Positions 1-6,996 of a DNA stretch of 22,518 nt are shown one piece after another. Both the position numbers and the translations under genes were made by a program. Source of the DNA: CAYVKM01 sp964452045 (GTDB lineage: Bacteria > Calditrichota > Calditrichia > RBG-13-44-9); contig CAYVKM010000063.1 in NCBI GenBank assembly GCA_964452045.1, forward strand, positions 1 through 22,518, given 5' to 3'. Each line of letters starts with the position of its first letter. The stretch's first letter is position 1. A model generated the notes under the pieces. That model saw only the letters and a program-made list of their open reading frames with translations, did no database searches and was not told the DNA's origin.

Positions 1-1047
1 TATACTTCCGGAAGTACTGGTAAACCAAAAGGTGTGGTTTTAAACCATCTGAATATTGTGTCAAATACCCGGTCAATAGTAGAATATTTAGAATTAAATA
101 AAGATGATCGTATCATGGTAGTCCTGCCTTTCTACTATATTTATGGGAAATCGTTGCTTAACACTCATTATTTTGTCGGTGGTTCAGTCGTTTTGGATAA
201 CCGTTTTGCTTTTCCCAATGTGATCCTGGAGACCATGAAAAAAACAGAAGCAACCGGGTTCTCCGGGGTTCCTTCAACCTTTATGATTTTACTTAATCGT
301 TCCACCGTAAAAAAACAGAAATTTCCTTCAGTACGATATCTTACTCAGGCTGGTGGTCCGATGGCGCCGTCGGTTCAAAAAGAGGTCGTTGGGACCTTTA
401 AACCTGCCAAACTATTTGTCATGTATGGTGCCACTGAAGCTTCTGCCCGGTTGTCCTATTTGGATCCTAAAGAACTTACCAGGAAGTGGGGTTCGATTGG
501 CAAGGCTATCCCAAATGTAGACCTGTTTGTTGCGGATGAAGAAGGTCGTGAGCTTCCTCAAGGAGAAGTTGGTGAGCTTGTAGCACGTGGTTCTAATTTT
601 ATGTCCGGTTATTGGAAGGATCAAGAGGAGACTGATAAAGTCATGCGGCACAGCCTTTATTATACCGGTGATCTGGGTCGTATGGATGAGGAAGGATTTC
701 TTTATGTGGTAGGCCGGACGAAAGATATGATTAAAGTAGGTGGTGAGCGAGTGAGTGCCAAGGAAATAGAGGAAATCATTTTGGAACTCAAATCCGTCCA
801 AGAAACAGCAGTCATTGGAGTAGATGACCCTATCCTGGGTGAAGCCATTAAAGCTTTCGTGATAGGTGCACCCGGTAATGGATTAAATGCAGATGATGTA
901 AGTGGGCATTGCAAAAAGCGATTACCACCGTTTAAAGTTCCTAAATTTGTGGAAATCGTTACTGAATTACCTAAAAACGAATCCGGCAAAATTATGAAAA
1001 CCGTTTTAAGGGAACAGGAAAAGAAAAGATTAAAGAAGAAAGATTAA
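1..1047 (+). CDS. AMP-forming acyl-CoA/acyl-ACP ligase (ANL superfamily), 5' end outside window
   Basis: This gene is already open at base 1, and the C-terminal 348 residues are present. The first visible codons read YTSGSTGKPKG, the P-loop (A3) motif of adenylate-forming enzymes, so roughly the first 150-200 residues are missing. Other family motifs follow in order: YGATE at 424-438, YTGDLG at 661-678, GRTKDMIKVGGE at about 712-747 (hinge region), and the C-terminal NESGK with the catalytic Lys codon at 988-990. The full motif set indicates an active enzyme that adenylates a carboxylic acid and transfers it to a thiol. An acyl carrier protein lies 3.3 kb downstream in the same locus, so transfer to that ACP is a reasonable inference; CoA is the alternative. 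XrtA-associated EPS loci carry a comparable ligase. The substrate cannot be read from the sequence. The C-terminus is Lys-rich. Confidence 0.93.
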   Translation, partial: YTSGSTGKPKGVVLNHLNIVSNTRSIVEYLELNKDDRIMVVLPFYYIYGKSLLNTHYFVGGSVVLDNRFAFPNVILETMKKTEATGFSGVPSTFMILLNRSTVKKQKFPSVRYLTQAGGPMAPSVQKEVVGTFKPAKLFVMYGATEASARLSYLDPKELTRKWGSIGKAIPNVDLFVADEEGRELPQGEVGELVARGSNFMSGYWKDQEETDKVMRHSLYYTGDLGRMDEEGFLYVVGRTKDMIKVGGERVSAKEIEEIILELKSVQETAVIGVDDPILGEAIKAFVIGAPGNGLNADDVSGHCKKRLPPFKVPKFVEIVTELPKNESGKIMKTVLREQEKKRLKKKD

Positions 1048-1234
1048 TGATTAAAGAAAAAACAGGAAGTTTTTATCCCGATGAAATTTCCAACCTCACT
1101 TTAAAATCCACGCGATACTGATTTTGATTAATTTTTCCTTTTACCTTTTTACTTTTAAATTTCATCTTCTTTTTCCTTATTCAGTATTTGCACATCACTA
1201 AAAAGTGGTGTTAAATTAAAAATAAAAGGTTTTT
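1048..1234. other. Intergenic region upstream of the export genes
   Basis: This 187-bp gap separates the ligase from the Wza-like gene and has no plausible coding sequence. It contains a pyrimidine-rich stretch (about 1118-1182), a 10-bp inverted repeat (GATGAAATTT at 1080-1089 and AAATTTCATC at 1157-1166), and a short hairpin just before the next start codon. It is one of the longer gaps in the window, so it may hold a promoter for the export genes. I could not identify convincing -35/-10 boxes. Confidence 0.4.
1192..1211 (+). promoter_or_regulatory. Small hairpin in the 5' leader of the Wza-like gene
   Basis: ACATCACT (1192-1199) and AGTGGTGT (1204-1211) can form an 8-bp stem with one G-T wobble around an AAAA loop. 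It ends 23 nt before the ATG and 12 nt before the AAAAGG Shine-Dalgarno. There is no T-run after it, so it does not look like an intrinsic terminator. A role in translation or mRNA stability is possible, and chance is not excluded. Confidence 0.3.
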
Positions 1235-1963
1235 ATGATAGGAATTCGACTTATACTTAAAAATCAATTAACTCTTTTAATGGGTTTTCTGATGATTTTC
1301 ACTACACTCCAACCGATTCGACAAACGGTTTATGCTGAGAGCCCTAATCCTGGGGAACCACCCCAGCAGCGTTCCTCGGTGTCATTCAATCGACAGACTT
1401 TCAAGGCTGGCGATGCAGTACAGATATCTGTGTATCCGGACACATCTTCATTCTTGCACAATGTATTTCCCATTGATGGAGATGGTTATATCTTTCTACC
1501 AATCGTCGGAAAAACTAAAATTGTTAATATGACCGAACAGGAATTTATCGCCTTTATAAATGATAATTTCACTCAATATTTAAGAACCCCCGTTGTTCAA
1601 GTAAGGCCACTTATCCGGGCAAGTCTATTAGGTGGATTTATCAGGCCAAATCTTTATTACGTGGATCCCGACCAGACCTTGTGGGATTTAATCCATCGTG
1701 CCGGAGGAACACTCAGTGAAGATGGTTTGAAAAAGATGAGGTGGACTCGGGATAATAAAACAATTGGATCCAATTTAATTTCTTACTATCAATCTGGAAA
1801 GTCTCTTTCCCAAATAGGTTTTCGTTCAGGTGATCAAATTTGGACTCCCAGCCCATCTCAAAGAAATTTTTGGGATAATGTCGTTAGATATGTTTTACCA
1901 GTTGCTACCCTGGGAATCTCAATTTATACCGTTTATCTGACAACTCAGTTAAGGCTACGTTAA
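1235..1963 (+). CDS. Wza-like polysaccharide export protein (Poly_export + SLBB)
   Basis: This is a predicted outer-membrane/periplasmic export channel component of 242 aa. Residues 1-34 form a signal peptide with a long hydrophobic core and a VYA|E cleavage site. No lipobox cysteine is visible, unlike E. coli Wza. The polysaccharide-export domain runs from about residue 56 (FKAGDAVQISVYP) to 124 (TPVVQVRP). An SLBB-type segment follows (GGFIRPNLYYVDP, residues 133-145, then TLWDLIHRAGGT). A hydrophobic stretch near the C-terminus (about 217-236) may be a membrane anchor, as in some short Wza homologues. The start is supported by AAAAGG at 1224-1229. The gene lies 25 bp before the Wzc-like gene, the usual Wza-Wzc order. 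At 242 aa it is clearly shorter than classical Wza and has a single SLBB. Confidence 0.9.
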   Translation: MIGIRLILKNQLTLLMGFLMIFTTLQPIRQTVYAESPNPGEPPQQRSSVSFNRQTFKAGDAVQISVYPDTSSFLHNVFPIDGDGYIFLPIVGKTKIVNMTEQEFIAFINDNFTQYLRTPVVQVRPLIRASLLGGFIRPNLYYVDPDQTLWDLIHRAGGTLSEDGLKKMRWTRDNKTIGSNLISYYQSGKSLSQIGFRSGDQIWTPSPSQRNFWDNVVRYVLPVATLGISIYTVYLTTQLRLR

Positions 1964-1988
1964 TTAACTATTATAATGGAATTATTCA

Positions 1989-4340
1989 ATGAACACTTCA
2001 AAACCTACGCAACAAACTGATCCTGTCGATCTTTTAAAAAAATATTCAAAAATTATCTGGCAGAAAAAATTCTGGATTTTATTGATTTTTATTCTTATTT
2101 CAGCAGCCTGGATTGTTTTTTACTCTATGTTTCTGAAAACCTCAGCAGTATATACTGCTAATGCAATTATTAAATTTGATGACCCGCGAAATACAAGACG
2201 GGTAGATGCCGTAACTGATTTTGCAGAAACACAAACCGAGGCAAAAGTTGCTCTGCTCCAAACAAGATCTTTTTTGGAAAAAGTGGTTGATTCCCTTGAT
2301 CTGGATATTAGGGTTAAAACCCCAGGTGTTAGCCGATTTAAATTATTTCGGAAAATCCAGTACGGTGCAAATGCTAAATACGGAAGTTATAAATTAGTGA
2401 ATGCCGGTAATAAAATTGAAGTCTATTATACAAATGATAATGATAAAATAAAAAATTTGCAAATTAACACATTTGATTTACCCAGCGATTCAGTCTTTAA
2501 TCTAACCATCAATGGTTTAAATGTTAAATTTAATGTACAATATCTTAAATCATTACCCCAAGTAGACTTTAATTACATTGAAAAATCGATAATTATTAAT
2601 GCATTAAGAGATAAATTAGAAATGCGTTTGGATAGATCACGAACTATTTTGACTTTAGGATATAAGAGCACAAGTCCTAAACTTGCTGCGATGGTAACTA
2701 ATACAATTGCTAATTATTTTGTAGATCAACTATTAGACTACAAAAAATATACTACCACATCTATGCTAAAATCATTTGAAGACCAGCTTCAGGCAGCCCG
2801 GATAGAACTGGATAAGTCGGAAGCAGAATTAAGAAGATTTCGGGAACAGAATCCCTATCTCTTACTTACTGATGGTGGAGCAAATATCGTAACCAATTTA
2901 TCAGCTCAGCAAGCCGAGCAAAATGCTCTCGAAAGTAGTCTAACACGATTATCTTCATTAATAGAGCAAAAGAATAAAGGTACTTCGCAGGACCGAAATC
3001 TGGTTTACTCAGAAATATTATCTCTATTGGAAGCACAGAATCTGTCCGGAATTCATGTTTTGGCAGAAAAATTCCGGGATTTAAATGATGAGAAGGCGCG
3101 TTTATTAAATGATAATTATTCACCCCAACATCCACAAGTTGTTGAGGTTGAGAATAATATACTGGACTTACAAAGAGAGATAGACAGCCGTGCATCATCC
3201 TTTATGGAACAGTTAAAAAATAGAAAAGAAAATTTACAAACCCAGATCAGTACAAATCAAAGAGATCTCAAACGGTTACCCAGAGGAGAATTACGTTTAG
3301 CAGAATTACAAAGGGATAGAACGGTAAAAGAAAGTATTTATTCAAATATATTGGTTCGCTATAATGAAGCTAAAGTATCGGATGCTGCTATTATGCCAGA
3401 TGCATTTTTGATTGAAGAAGCAGATGTGCCTTCGGTTGAGCAAACCGGATTAAGTGGTAGTTTAAAGAGATTGCTTTTTGGGCCTTTCCTAGGTCTTATT
3501 TTTGGAATTGGTTTGTTTGTTTTACTTGATTTTATGGATAAAACCGTGAAAGATGCGAAAGAAGTTTCGGCTAAATTGGATCTACCGGTATTGGCTTCCA
3601 TTCCTGTCATTAATGACGAAAAAGAAATCCCTGACGAATTGAATCCTGAGAGACGAGTTGATTCGAAACTTATCACTTCTTCCTATGCACCGCATCTGGC
3701 CGGAGAATCTTTCAGAGTATTAAGAACAAAAGCGATGATGAATATTAAGAGCGAGAATATAGCGTTTTTAGTTGCAAGTTTAAACCCGAATGAAGGTAAA
3801 TCCCTGGTAGCTTCAAATGTTGCCATTACCTTTGCCCAACAAAAAATACCTACTGTTTTACTGGATTGTGATCTAAGAAGAGGTGTGCTGCATAATTCAT
3901 TTTCATGTAATAAGAAACCGGGTTTAACGGATATACTGGTTGGAAATTCTCCGATGCAGATATCGGAGATATCCAAGATGATTCAGCAGACTCATATTCC
4001 AAATTTGTCTTTAATATCAAATGGAATTCCGGTGCCAAATCCTTCCGAATTATTAGGAGGCACTAGAATGAGAGAACTATTTGAGATTTTAAAAAGAGAT
4101 TTTGGCGCCATAATATTTGACACACCACCAATTGAATTTATTCCAGATGCGCTGGTTTTAAATAATTTTGTGCATAACATAATTTTTGTTGTTAGATACA
4201 AGAAAACAAATCTTGCTAAAATCAGAGAAAAGATAAAGGAATTTCCATCCGCTCAAGCGGATTTAGTGGGCGTTGTAATAAATGCCCACCAGGATATGGT
4301 TGAAAAAAAATATGATGCATATTCTTATTACCATTATTAA
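1989..4340 (+). CDS. Wzc-like polysaccharide co-polymerase with bacterial tyrosine kinase domain
   Basis: This 783-aa inner-membrane protein controls chain length and export. It has an N-terminal Wzz-type region with TM1 at about residues 28-46, a long periplasmic coiled-coil section (about 255-450), and TM2 at about 495-515. The cytoplasmic BY-kinase domain carries the oligomerisation motif GESFRVLRT. It also has Walker A (NPNEGKS, Lys604), Walker A' (LLDCDLRR, Asp626/Asp628) and Walker B (IIFDTPP, Asp711). The C-terminus is a tyrosine cluster (Y775, Y778, Y780, Y781, Y783), the expected autophosphorylation tail. Polymerase control and kinase are fused in one chain, as in Proteobacteria and Bacteroidota, and not split as in CpsC/CpsD. 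The ATG has only a weak GGA upstream (1978-1980). The ACP gene begins 14 bp after the stop. Confidence 0.95.
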   Translation: MNTSKPTQQTDPVDLLKKYSKIIWQKKFWILLIFILISAAWIVFYSMFLKTSAVYTANAIIKFDDPRNTRRVDAVTDFAETQTEAKVALLQTRSFLEKVVDSLDLDIRVKTPGVSRFKLFRKIQYGANAKYGSYKLVNAGNKIEVYYTNDNDKIKNLQINTFDLPSDSVFNLTINGLNVKFNVQYLKSLPQVDFNYIEKSIIINALRDKLEMRLDRSRTILTLGYKSTSPKLAAMVTNTIANYFVDQLLDYKKYTTTSMLKSFEDQLQAARIELDKSEAELRRFREQNPYLLLTDGGANIVTNLSAQQAEQNALESSLTRLSSLIEQKNKGTSQDRNLVYSEILSLLEAQNLSGIHVLAEKFRDLNDEKARLLNDNYSPQHPQVVEVENNILDLQREIDSRASSFMEQLKNRKENLQTQISTNQRDLKRLPRGELRLAELQRDRTVKESIYSNILVRYNEAKVSDAAIMPDAFLIEEADVPSVEQTGLSGSLKRLLFGPFLGLIFGIGLFVLLDFMDKTVKDAKEVSAKLDLPVLASIPVINDEKEIPDELNPERRVDSKLITSSYAPHLAGESFRVLRTKAMMNIKSENIAFLVASLNPNEGKSLVASNVAITFAQQKIPTVLLDCDLRRGVLHNSFSCNKKPGLTDILVGNSPMQISEISKMIQQTHIPNLSLISNGIPVPNPSELLGGTRMRELFEILKRDFGAIIFDTPPIEFIPDALVLNNFVHNIIFVVRYKKTNLAKIREKIKEFPSAQADLVGVVINAHQDMVEKKYDAYSYYHY

Positions 4341-4344
4341 TAGC

Positions 4345-4352
4345 AGAGGTGA
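4345..4352 (+). promoter_or_regulatory. Strong ribosome binding site that fixes the ACP start
   Basis: AGAGGTGA matches the anti-Shine-Dalgarno well and is spaced 5 nt (from AGAGG) from the ATG at 4355. It overlaps an in-frame GTG at 4349, so the GTG is part of the binding site and the ATG is the better start. Confidence 0.7.
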
Positions 4353-4354
4353 GA

Positions 4355-4597
4355 ATGGAGATTAAAGAACAATTAAAGGATTTTTTTAAAAATAATTTTA
4401 TGGTCGAGATAGATGGTGACTTCAGTGATGATGATTCCTTTTTAGAAAATGGTATCATTGACTCAACGGGTGTACTTGAACTGGTTATGTTTTTAGAGGA
4501 AAATTTTAATATTAAGGTTGCCGATGAAGAACTGTTGCCAGAAAATCTTGATAGCTTTAATAATATTGACAAATACCTGAAATCAAAAACAGGATAA
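4355..4597 (+). CDS. Acyl carrier protein
   Basis: This is a small acidic protein of 80 aa with the ACP/PCP fold pattern. The phosphopantetheine attachment site is in NGIIDSTGVLELV (residues 32-44), with Ser37 following Asp36. The conserved helix-2 hydrophobics and the acidic surface (FLEENFNIKV) are present. It lies directly behind the Wzc-like gene, away from any fatty-acid synthesis gene, so it is a dedicated carrier and not the housekeeping AcpP. An acyl-AMP ligase upstream could load it. The two alpha/beta-hydrolases downstream could act on the thioester or the finished acyl ester; that part is inference. Similar free ACPs occur in XrtA-linked EPS loci. The usual DSL motif is DST here. 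Confidence 0.92.
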   Translation: MEIKEQLKDFFKNNFMVEIDGDFSDDDSFLENGIIDSTGVLELVMFLEENFNIKVADEELLPENLDSFNNIDKYLKSKTG

Positions 4598-4889
4598 TCA
4601 ATTATCACGCATCAGCAGTAAAGATTAATCCTACCTGTATAATCTCTTCATAAAAGTTATTATATTATATAAATAATGCTTAATTTTTATTTGAATGTGA
4701 ACTATTAATGCAAAATGTGATTAATATCAAAGGTGGAATGGGACCCCAAATGTGATGTTTTTTCATCAAAAGATCTCAAAGAGAATAATGGGAAGATAAA
4801 ATGTTTTTTAGTATTGGGTATTTTAATATCAGGACATTTAATTTCAATACAATGCGAATATTATTCCGTTTTATGGAGGGATATGGTAA
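4598..4889. other. A+T-rich intergenic region with repeated ATGTGA motifs
   Basis: This is the largest gap in the window (292 bp). It has three direct copies of ATGTGA (4695-4700, 4715-4720, 4750-4755) with start-to-start spacings of 20 and 35 bp. It also has an isolated TATAAT (4638-4643) without a matching -35, a weak 6-bp stem with a 12-nt loop (AGATTA 4622-4627 / TAATCT 4640-4645), and a possible 30-codon ORF at 4801-4893. A new transcription unit for the exported-protein pair probably starts here, but no promoter can be called with confidence. Confidence 0.35.
4875..4880 (+). promoter_or_regulatory. Strong ribosome binding site for the FGE-like gene
   Basis: GGAGGG lies 9 nt before the ATG at 4890. 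It is one of the few strong Shine-Dalgarno sequences in the window and supports this start over the out-of-frame ATG at 4884. Confidence 0.65.
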
Positions 4890-6200
4890 ATGAGTATTAG
4901 TAAAATCATGATTTTGATGCTCTTTTCATTTGAGGTTCTGTTTTCAAGGAATGTACAAGTTACGAATGTATTTATTAGTAACATTAACGGCGAATTTGCA
5001 ACCATTAATTATGATCTGCAAAGGACCAATCCGGCGATTTCTTCCAGTCAACCTATCTGGATTTTTGTAAAATTTCGTTTAGCAAATGAAACTGATTTTT
5101 CCGGTTGGAAAGATACTGATGATCCGGATGCCTCAAATGATGCCAGCGATACCAATACTGACGTGCGGGCAGCTAGTGTTAATGCGAATCTAGCCGGTGA
5201 TGTGGGCATTGTTATTTCTGCCGGGACAAAAAGTATCAATTGGCATTGGGGAGGAACGGGTGGTATTGGATCCGGAACCGGGCTTTCTTCCGCCCAGTCT
5301 GTTCGGATTAGAGTGTATGCCATTGAAATGGCTTTTATTGCCGGGGGAAATATTGACTTTCGGCAGGATGCTGGTTGGACAACAAATTCCCTGACTGGAA
5401 CAACAACTAAATGTGGTGATGACTATTATGTCATGAAATACCCAGTTACTGCTGAGATGTATAAGGATTTTTTAAATGCAGGTGCGAACAGGCATGACAA
5501 CTATTTGGCTCCAGACTCTGTCCATGACTATTTCACTCAGACAAGTTATCATGGACAACAAGATGAGACAAATAATACTATTCGTAATATGCTGTTTTCA
5601 TTGGATTCTTATTATGGTCTATATACAATAAACGGGACTGTGGGTATGGACGCCCAATGGGGTATCTATGATGGAGATGGGAATGGTATCCACCGTGCAC
5701 GATATCCAATTACCCATTTAACCTGGTATAATTGTTATGATTTCTCTGCCTGGTGTGGTCTTTCTTTATTGGAAGAGGAACATTATTATAAAGTCAGCAG
5801 CGAAAATGGCCAATCAATTTTTTCGTGGGGAAATACATACCCAACCACCGATCTATGCAATTTTGACAATGTAATTCATCATCCTACGGATGTTACTGAT
5901 TACGAAGCTACGGTAGATGCCACTGATGGAGGGCAACTTTATCAGATCTATGAGTTAACCGGTAATGTATGGGAATGGACTTCCACTGGAGGAGGACATG
6001 GTAGTTATATTGGCAGTACCACATATGATCCTAGTTACGGACCATTAAATTATAATACTTCCGAAAGTTATGTTATTAAAAAGACCGGCCGCTGGTTCAG
6101 TGACATTTACCATGTTGCATCAGCATACAGATATTTTGGACTGTTAAGAATTCGTTATACACCATCCGGATTCCGGTTAGGTTATTTTGGAGGAAATTGA
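4890..6200 (+). CDS. Exported protein with degenerate FGE/SUMF1-like (C-type-lectin-like) domain
   Basis: The protein has 436 aa with a signal peptide (about 1-19). An N-terminal beta-sandwich-like domain (about 20-146) is rich in Asp, Asn and Thr. From about residue 147 the order of FGE-sulfatase-family motifs is recognisable: KYPVTAEMYKDFLNA (183-197), YPITHLTWYNCYDFSAWCG (272-290), FSWGNTYPT (311-319), ELTGNVWEW (355-363) and PSGFRLGYFG (425-434). The usual RLPTEAEWEYAA block is degenerate (LLEEEHYYKV, 293-302). The C-terminal region that holds the FGE catalytic cysteine pair has no cysteine. It is therefore probably a non-catalytic member, possibly glycan- or protein-binding; that is inference. 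It has no T9SS tail of its own, but the next gene, which overlaps by 1 nt, encodes one. An enzymatic role cannot be excluded. Confidence 0.82.
   Translation: MSISKIMILMLFSFEVLFSRNVQVTNVFISNINGEFATINYDLQRTNPAISSSQPIWIFVKFRLANETDFSGWKDTDDPDASNDASDTNTDVRAASVNANLAGDVGIVISAGTKSINWHWGGTGGIGSGTGLSSAQSVRIRVYAIEMAFIAGGNIDFRQDAGWTTNSLTGTTTKCGDDYYVMKYPVTAEMYKDFLNAGANRHDNYLAPDSVHDYFTQTSYHGQQDETNNTIRNMLFSLDSYYGLYTINGTVGMDAQWGIYDGDGNGIHRARYPITHLTWYNCYDFSAWCGLSLLEEEHYYKVSSENGQSIFSWGNTYPTTDLCNFDNVIHHPTDVTDYEATVDATDGGQLYQIYELTGNVWEWTSTGGGHGSYIGSTTYDPSYGPLNYNTSESYVIKKTGRWFSDIYHVASAYRYFGLLRIRYTPSGFRLGYFGGN
6189..6193 (+). promoter_or_regulatory. Ribosome binding site inside the FGE-like gene's 3' end
   Basis: GGAGG lies 6 nt before the ATG at 6200, which overlaps the preceding TGA as TGATG. 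It selects the ATG over the adjacent TTG at 6197 and indicates translational coupling of the two genes. Confidence 0.7.
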
Positions 6201-6895
6201 TGAAGAATTTGCCCAGTATAATCTTTTTAATATTTTTTGGCTTTATTCTATTAGTGAAGATGAGCATTGGCCAGTATTCCATGGCAGAGTCATCTACAGA
6301 TCAAAGTCTTCCGGTTGAGTTGGTATCGTTTACGGTCTATCAGGATGGATTTATGGTAAATCTAAATTGGGAAATTGCATCCGAAATGGATAATCTGGGA
6401 TTCATTATTGAGCGCAAATCAAGTTTAGATTTATCCTATAAGGAAATTGCAAGTTACCAATACAATCCAGAATTAGTGGGGCAGGGTAATTCTACCCAAT
6501 TGCAGGAGTATCATTTTAGGGATTTTGTTGAGAATGAAGGAAGCTACCTTTATCGTCTATATCAAACAGATAGTAATGGTAGCAGGAATCTTATTGGAAA
6601 TAAGAAAATTGATATTGTGTTATCTAATATTGATAAATTTTCTCTTATTGGTATCTATCCAAATCCCTTTAACAGTGTTACACAGATTGAGGTTTTCCTA
6701 CCCGTATCTTTCCGCCCGGAAATAACAATTTATAATATAACGGGTCAAAAAGTTGATGATATCTCAACCGGTGTTCTGGAGAAGGGCATTCAAAAAGTTA
6801 AGTGGGATGCAAGTTCACTCCCGGCTGGTTTTTATTTCTTAAATATTAGATATGAAAATGAACAAATAAGCAGGAAAGTTTTGTATTTAAAATAA
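6200..6895 (+). CDS. Small secreted protein with T9SS C-terminal sorting tail
   Basis: The protein has 231 aa. An N-terminal signal peptide (about 1-24, ending SIG|Q) is followed by a beta-rich segment starting LPVELVSF (37-44). That segment, with its ERKSS and YRLYQTD blocks, is common just before sorting tails in FCB-group secreted proteins. The last ~80 residues have the T9SS type A pattern: IYPNPFN (152-158), then ITIYNITGQKV, then LPAGFYFLNI and a terminal KVLYLK. T9SS recognises such tails and moves the protein across the outer membrane, usually with anchoring to the surface. There is essentially no cargo domain between signal and tail. The TGATG overlap with the FGE-like gene suggests a two-gene unit. 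Likely role: surface partner of the upstream protein (inference). Confidence 0.85.
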   Translation: MKNLPSIIFLIFFGFILLVKMSIGQYSMAESSTDQSLPVELVSFTVYQDGFMVNLNWEIASEMDNLGFIIERKSSLDLSYKEIASYQYNPELVGQGNSTQLQEYHFRDFVENEGSYLYRLYQTDSNGSRNLIGNKKIDIVLSNIDKFSLIGIYPNPFNSVTQIEVFLPVSFRPEITIYNITGQKVDDISTGVLEKGIQKVKWDASSLPAGFYFLNIRYENEQISRKVLYLK

Positions 6896-6901
6896 TGGTA
6901 A

Positions 6902-6930
6902 AAATATACCGATATTTGTTTTCTTTTTTA
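6902..6930 (+). terminator. Weak candidate intrinsic terminator after the exported-protein pair
   Basis: AAATAT (6902-6907) and ATATTT (6912-6917) form a 6-bp stem with an ACCG loop. A T-rich tract (TTTTCTTTTTT) follows at 6919-6929. The stem is all A/T, so termination would be weak. The position in the gap before the GT2 gene makes it plausible as an operon boundary or attenuator. Confidence 0.35.
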
Positions 6931-6996
6931 TGATATAAATCAATTCTAGGCCAACCTTCACACAACCCAATCCCTATCCGATTAAATTTAAAATTA

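Noticed and set aside
412..801. Open frames on the minus strand across the window
   Set aside because: They lie opposite well-supported plus-strand genes and show no family motifs or ribosome sites.
1080..1166. Perfect 10-bp inverted repeat GATGAAATTT/AAATTTCATC as an operator or mobile-element end
   Set aside because: The arms are 67 bp apart, A+T-rich and not repeated elsewhere that I could see, so chance is likely.
4622..4645. Six-bp stem AGATTA/TAATCT after the ACP gene as a terminator
   Set aside because: The loop is 12 nt, the stem is short and A/T-rich, and no T-run follows.
4753..4768. TGATG-TTTTTT-CATCA hairpin in the 4598-4889 gap
   Set aside because: A 5-bp stem is too short to separate from chance in A+T-rich DNA.
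4890..6200. Active sulfatase-modifying formylglycine-generating enzyme
   Set aside because: The catalytic cysteine pair is absent and no sulfatase gene is in the window.
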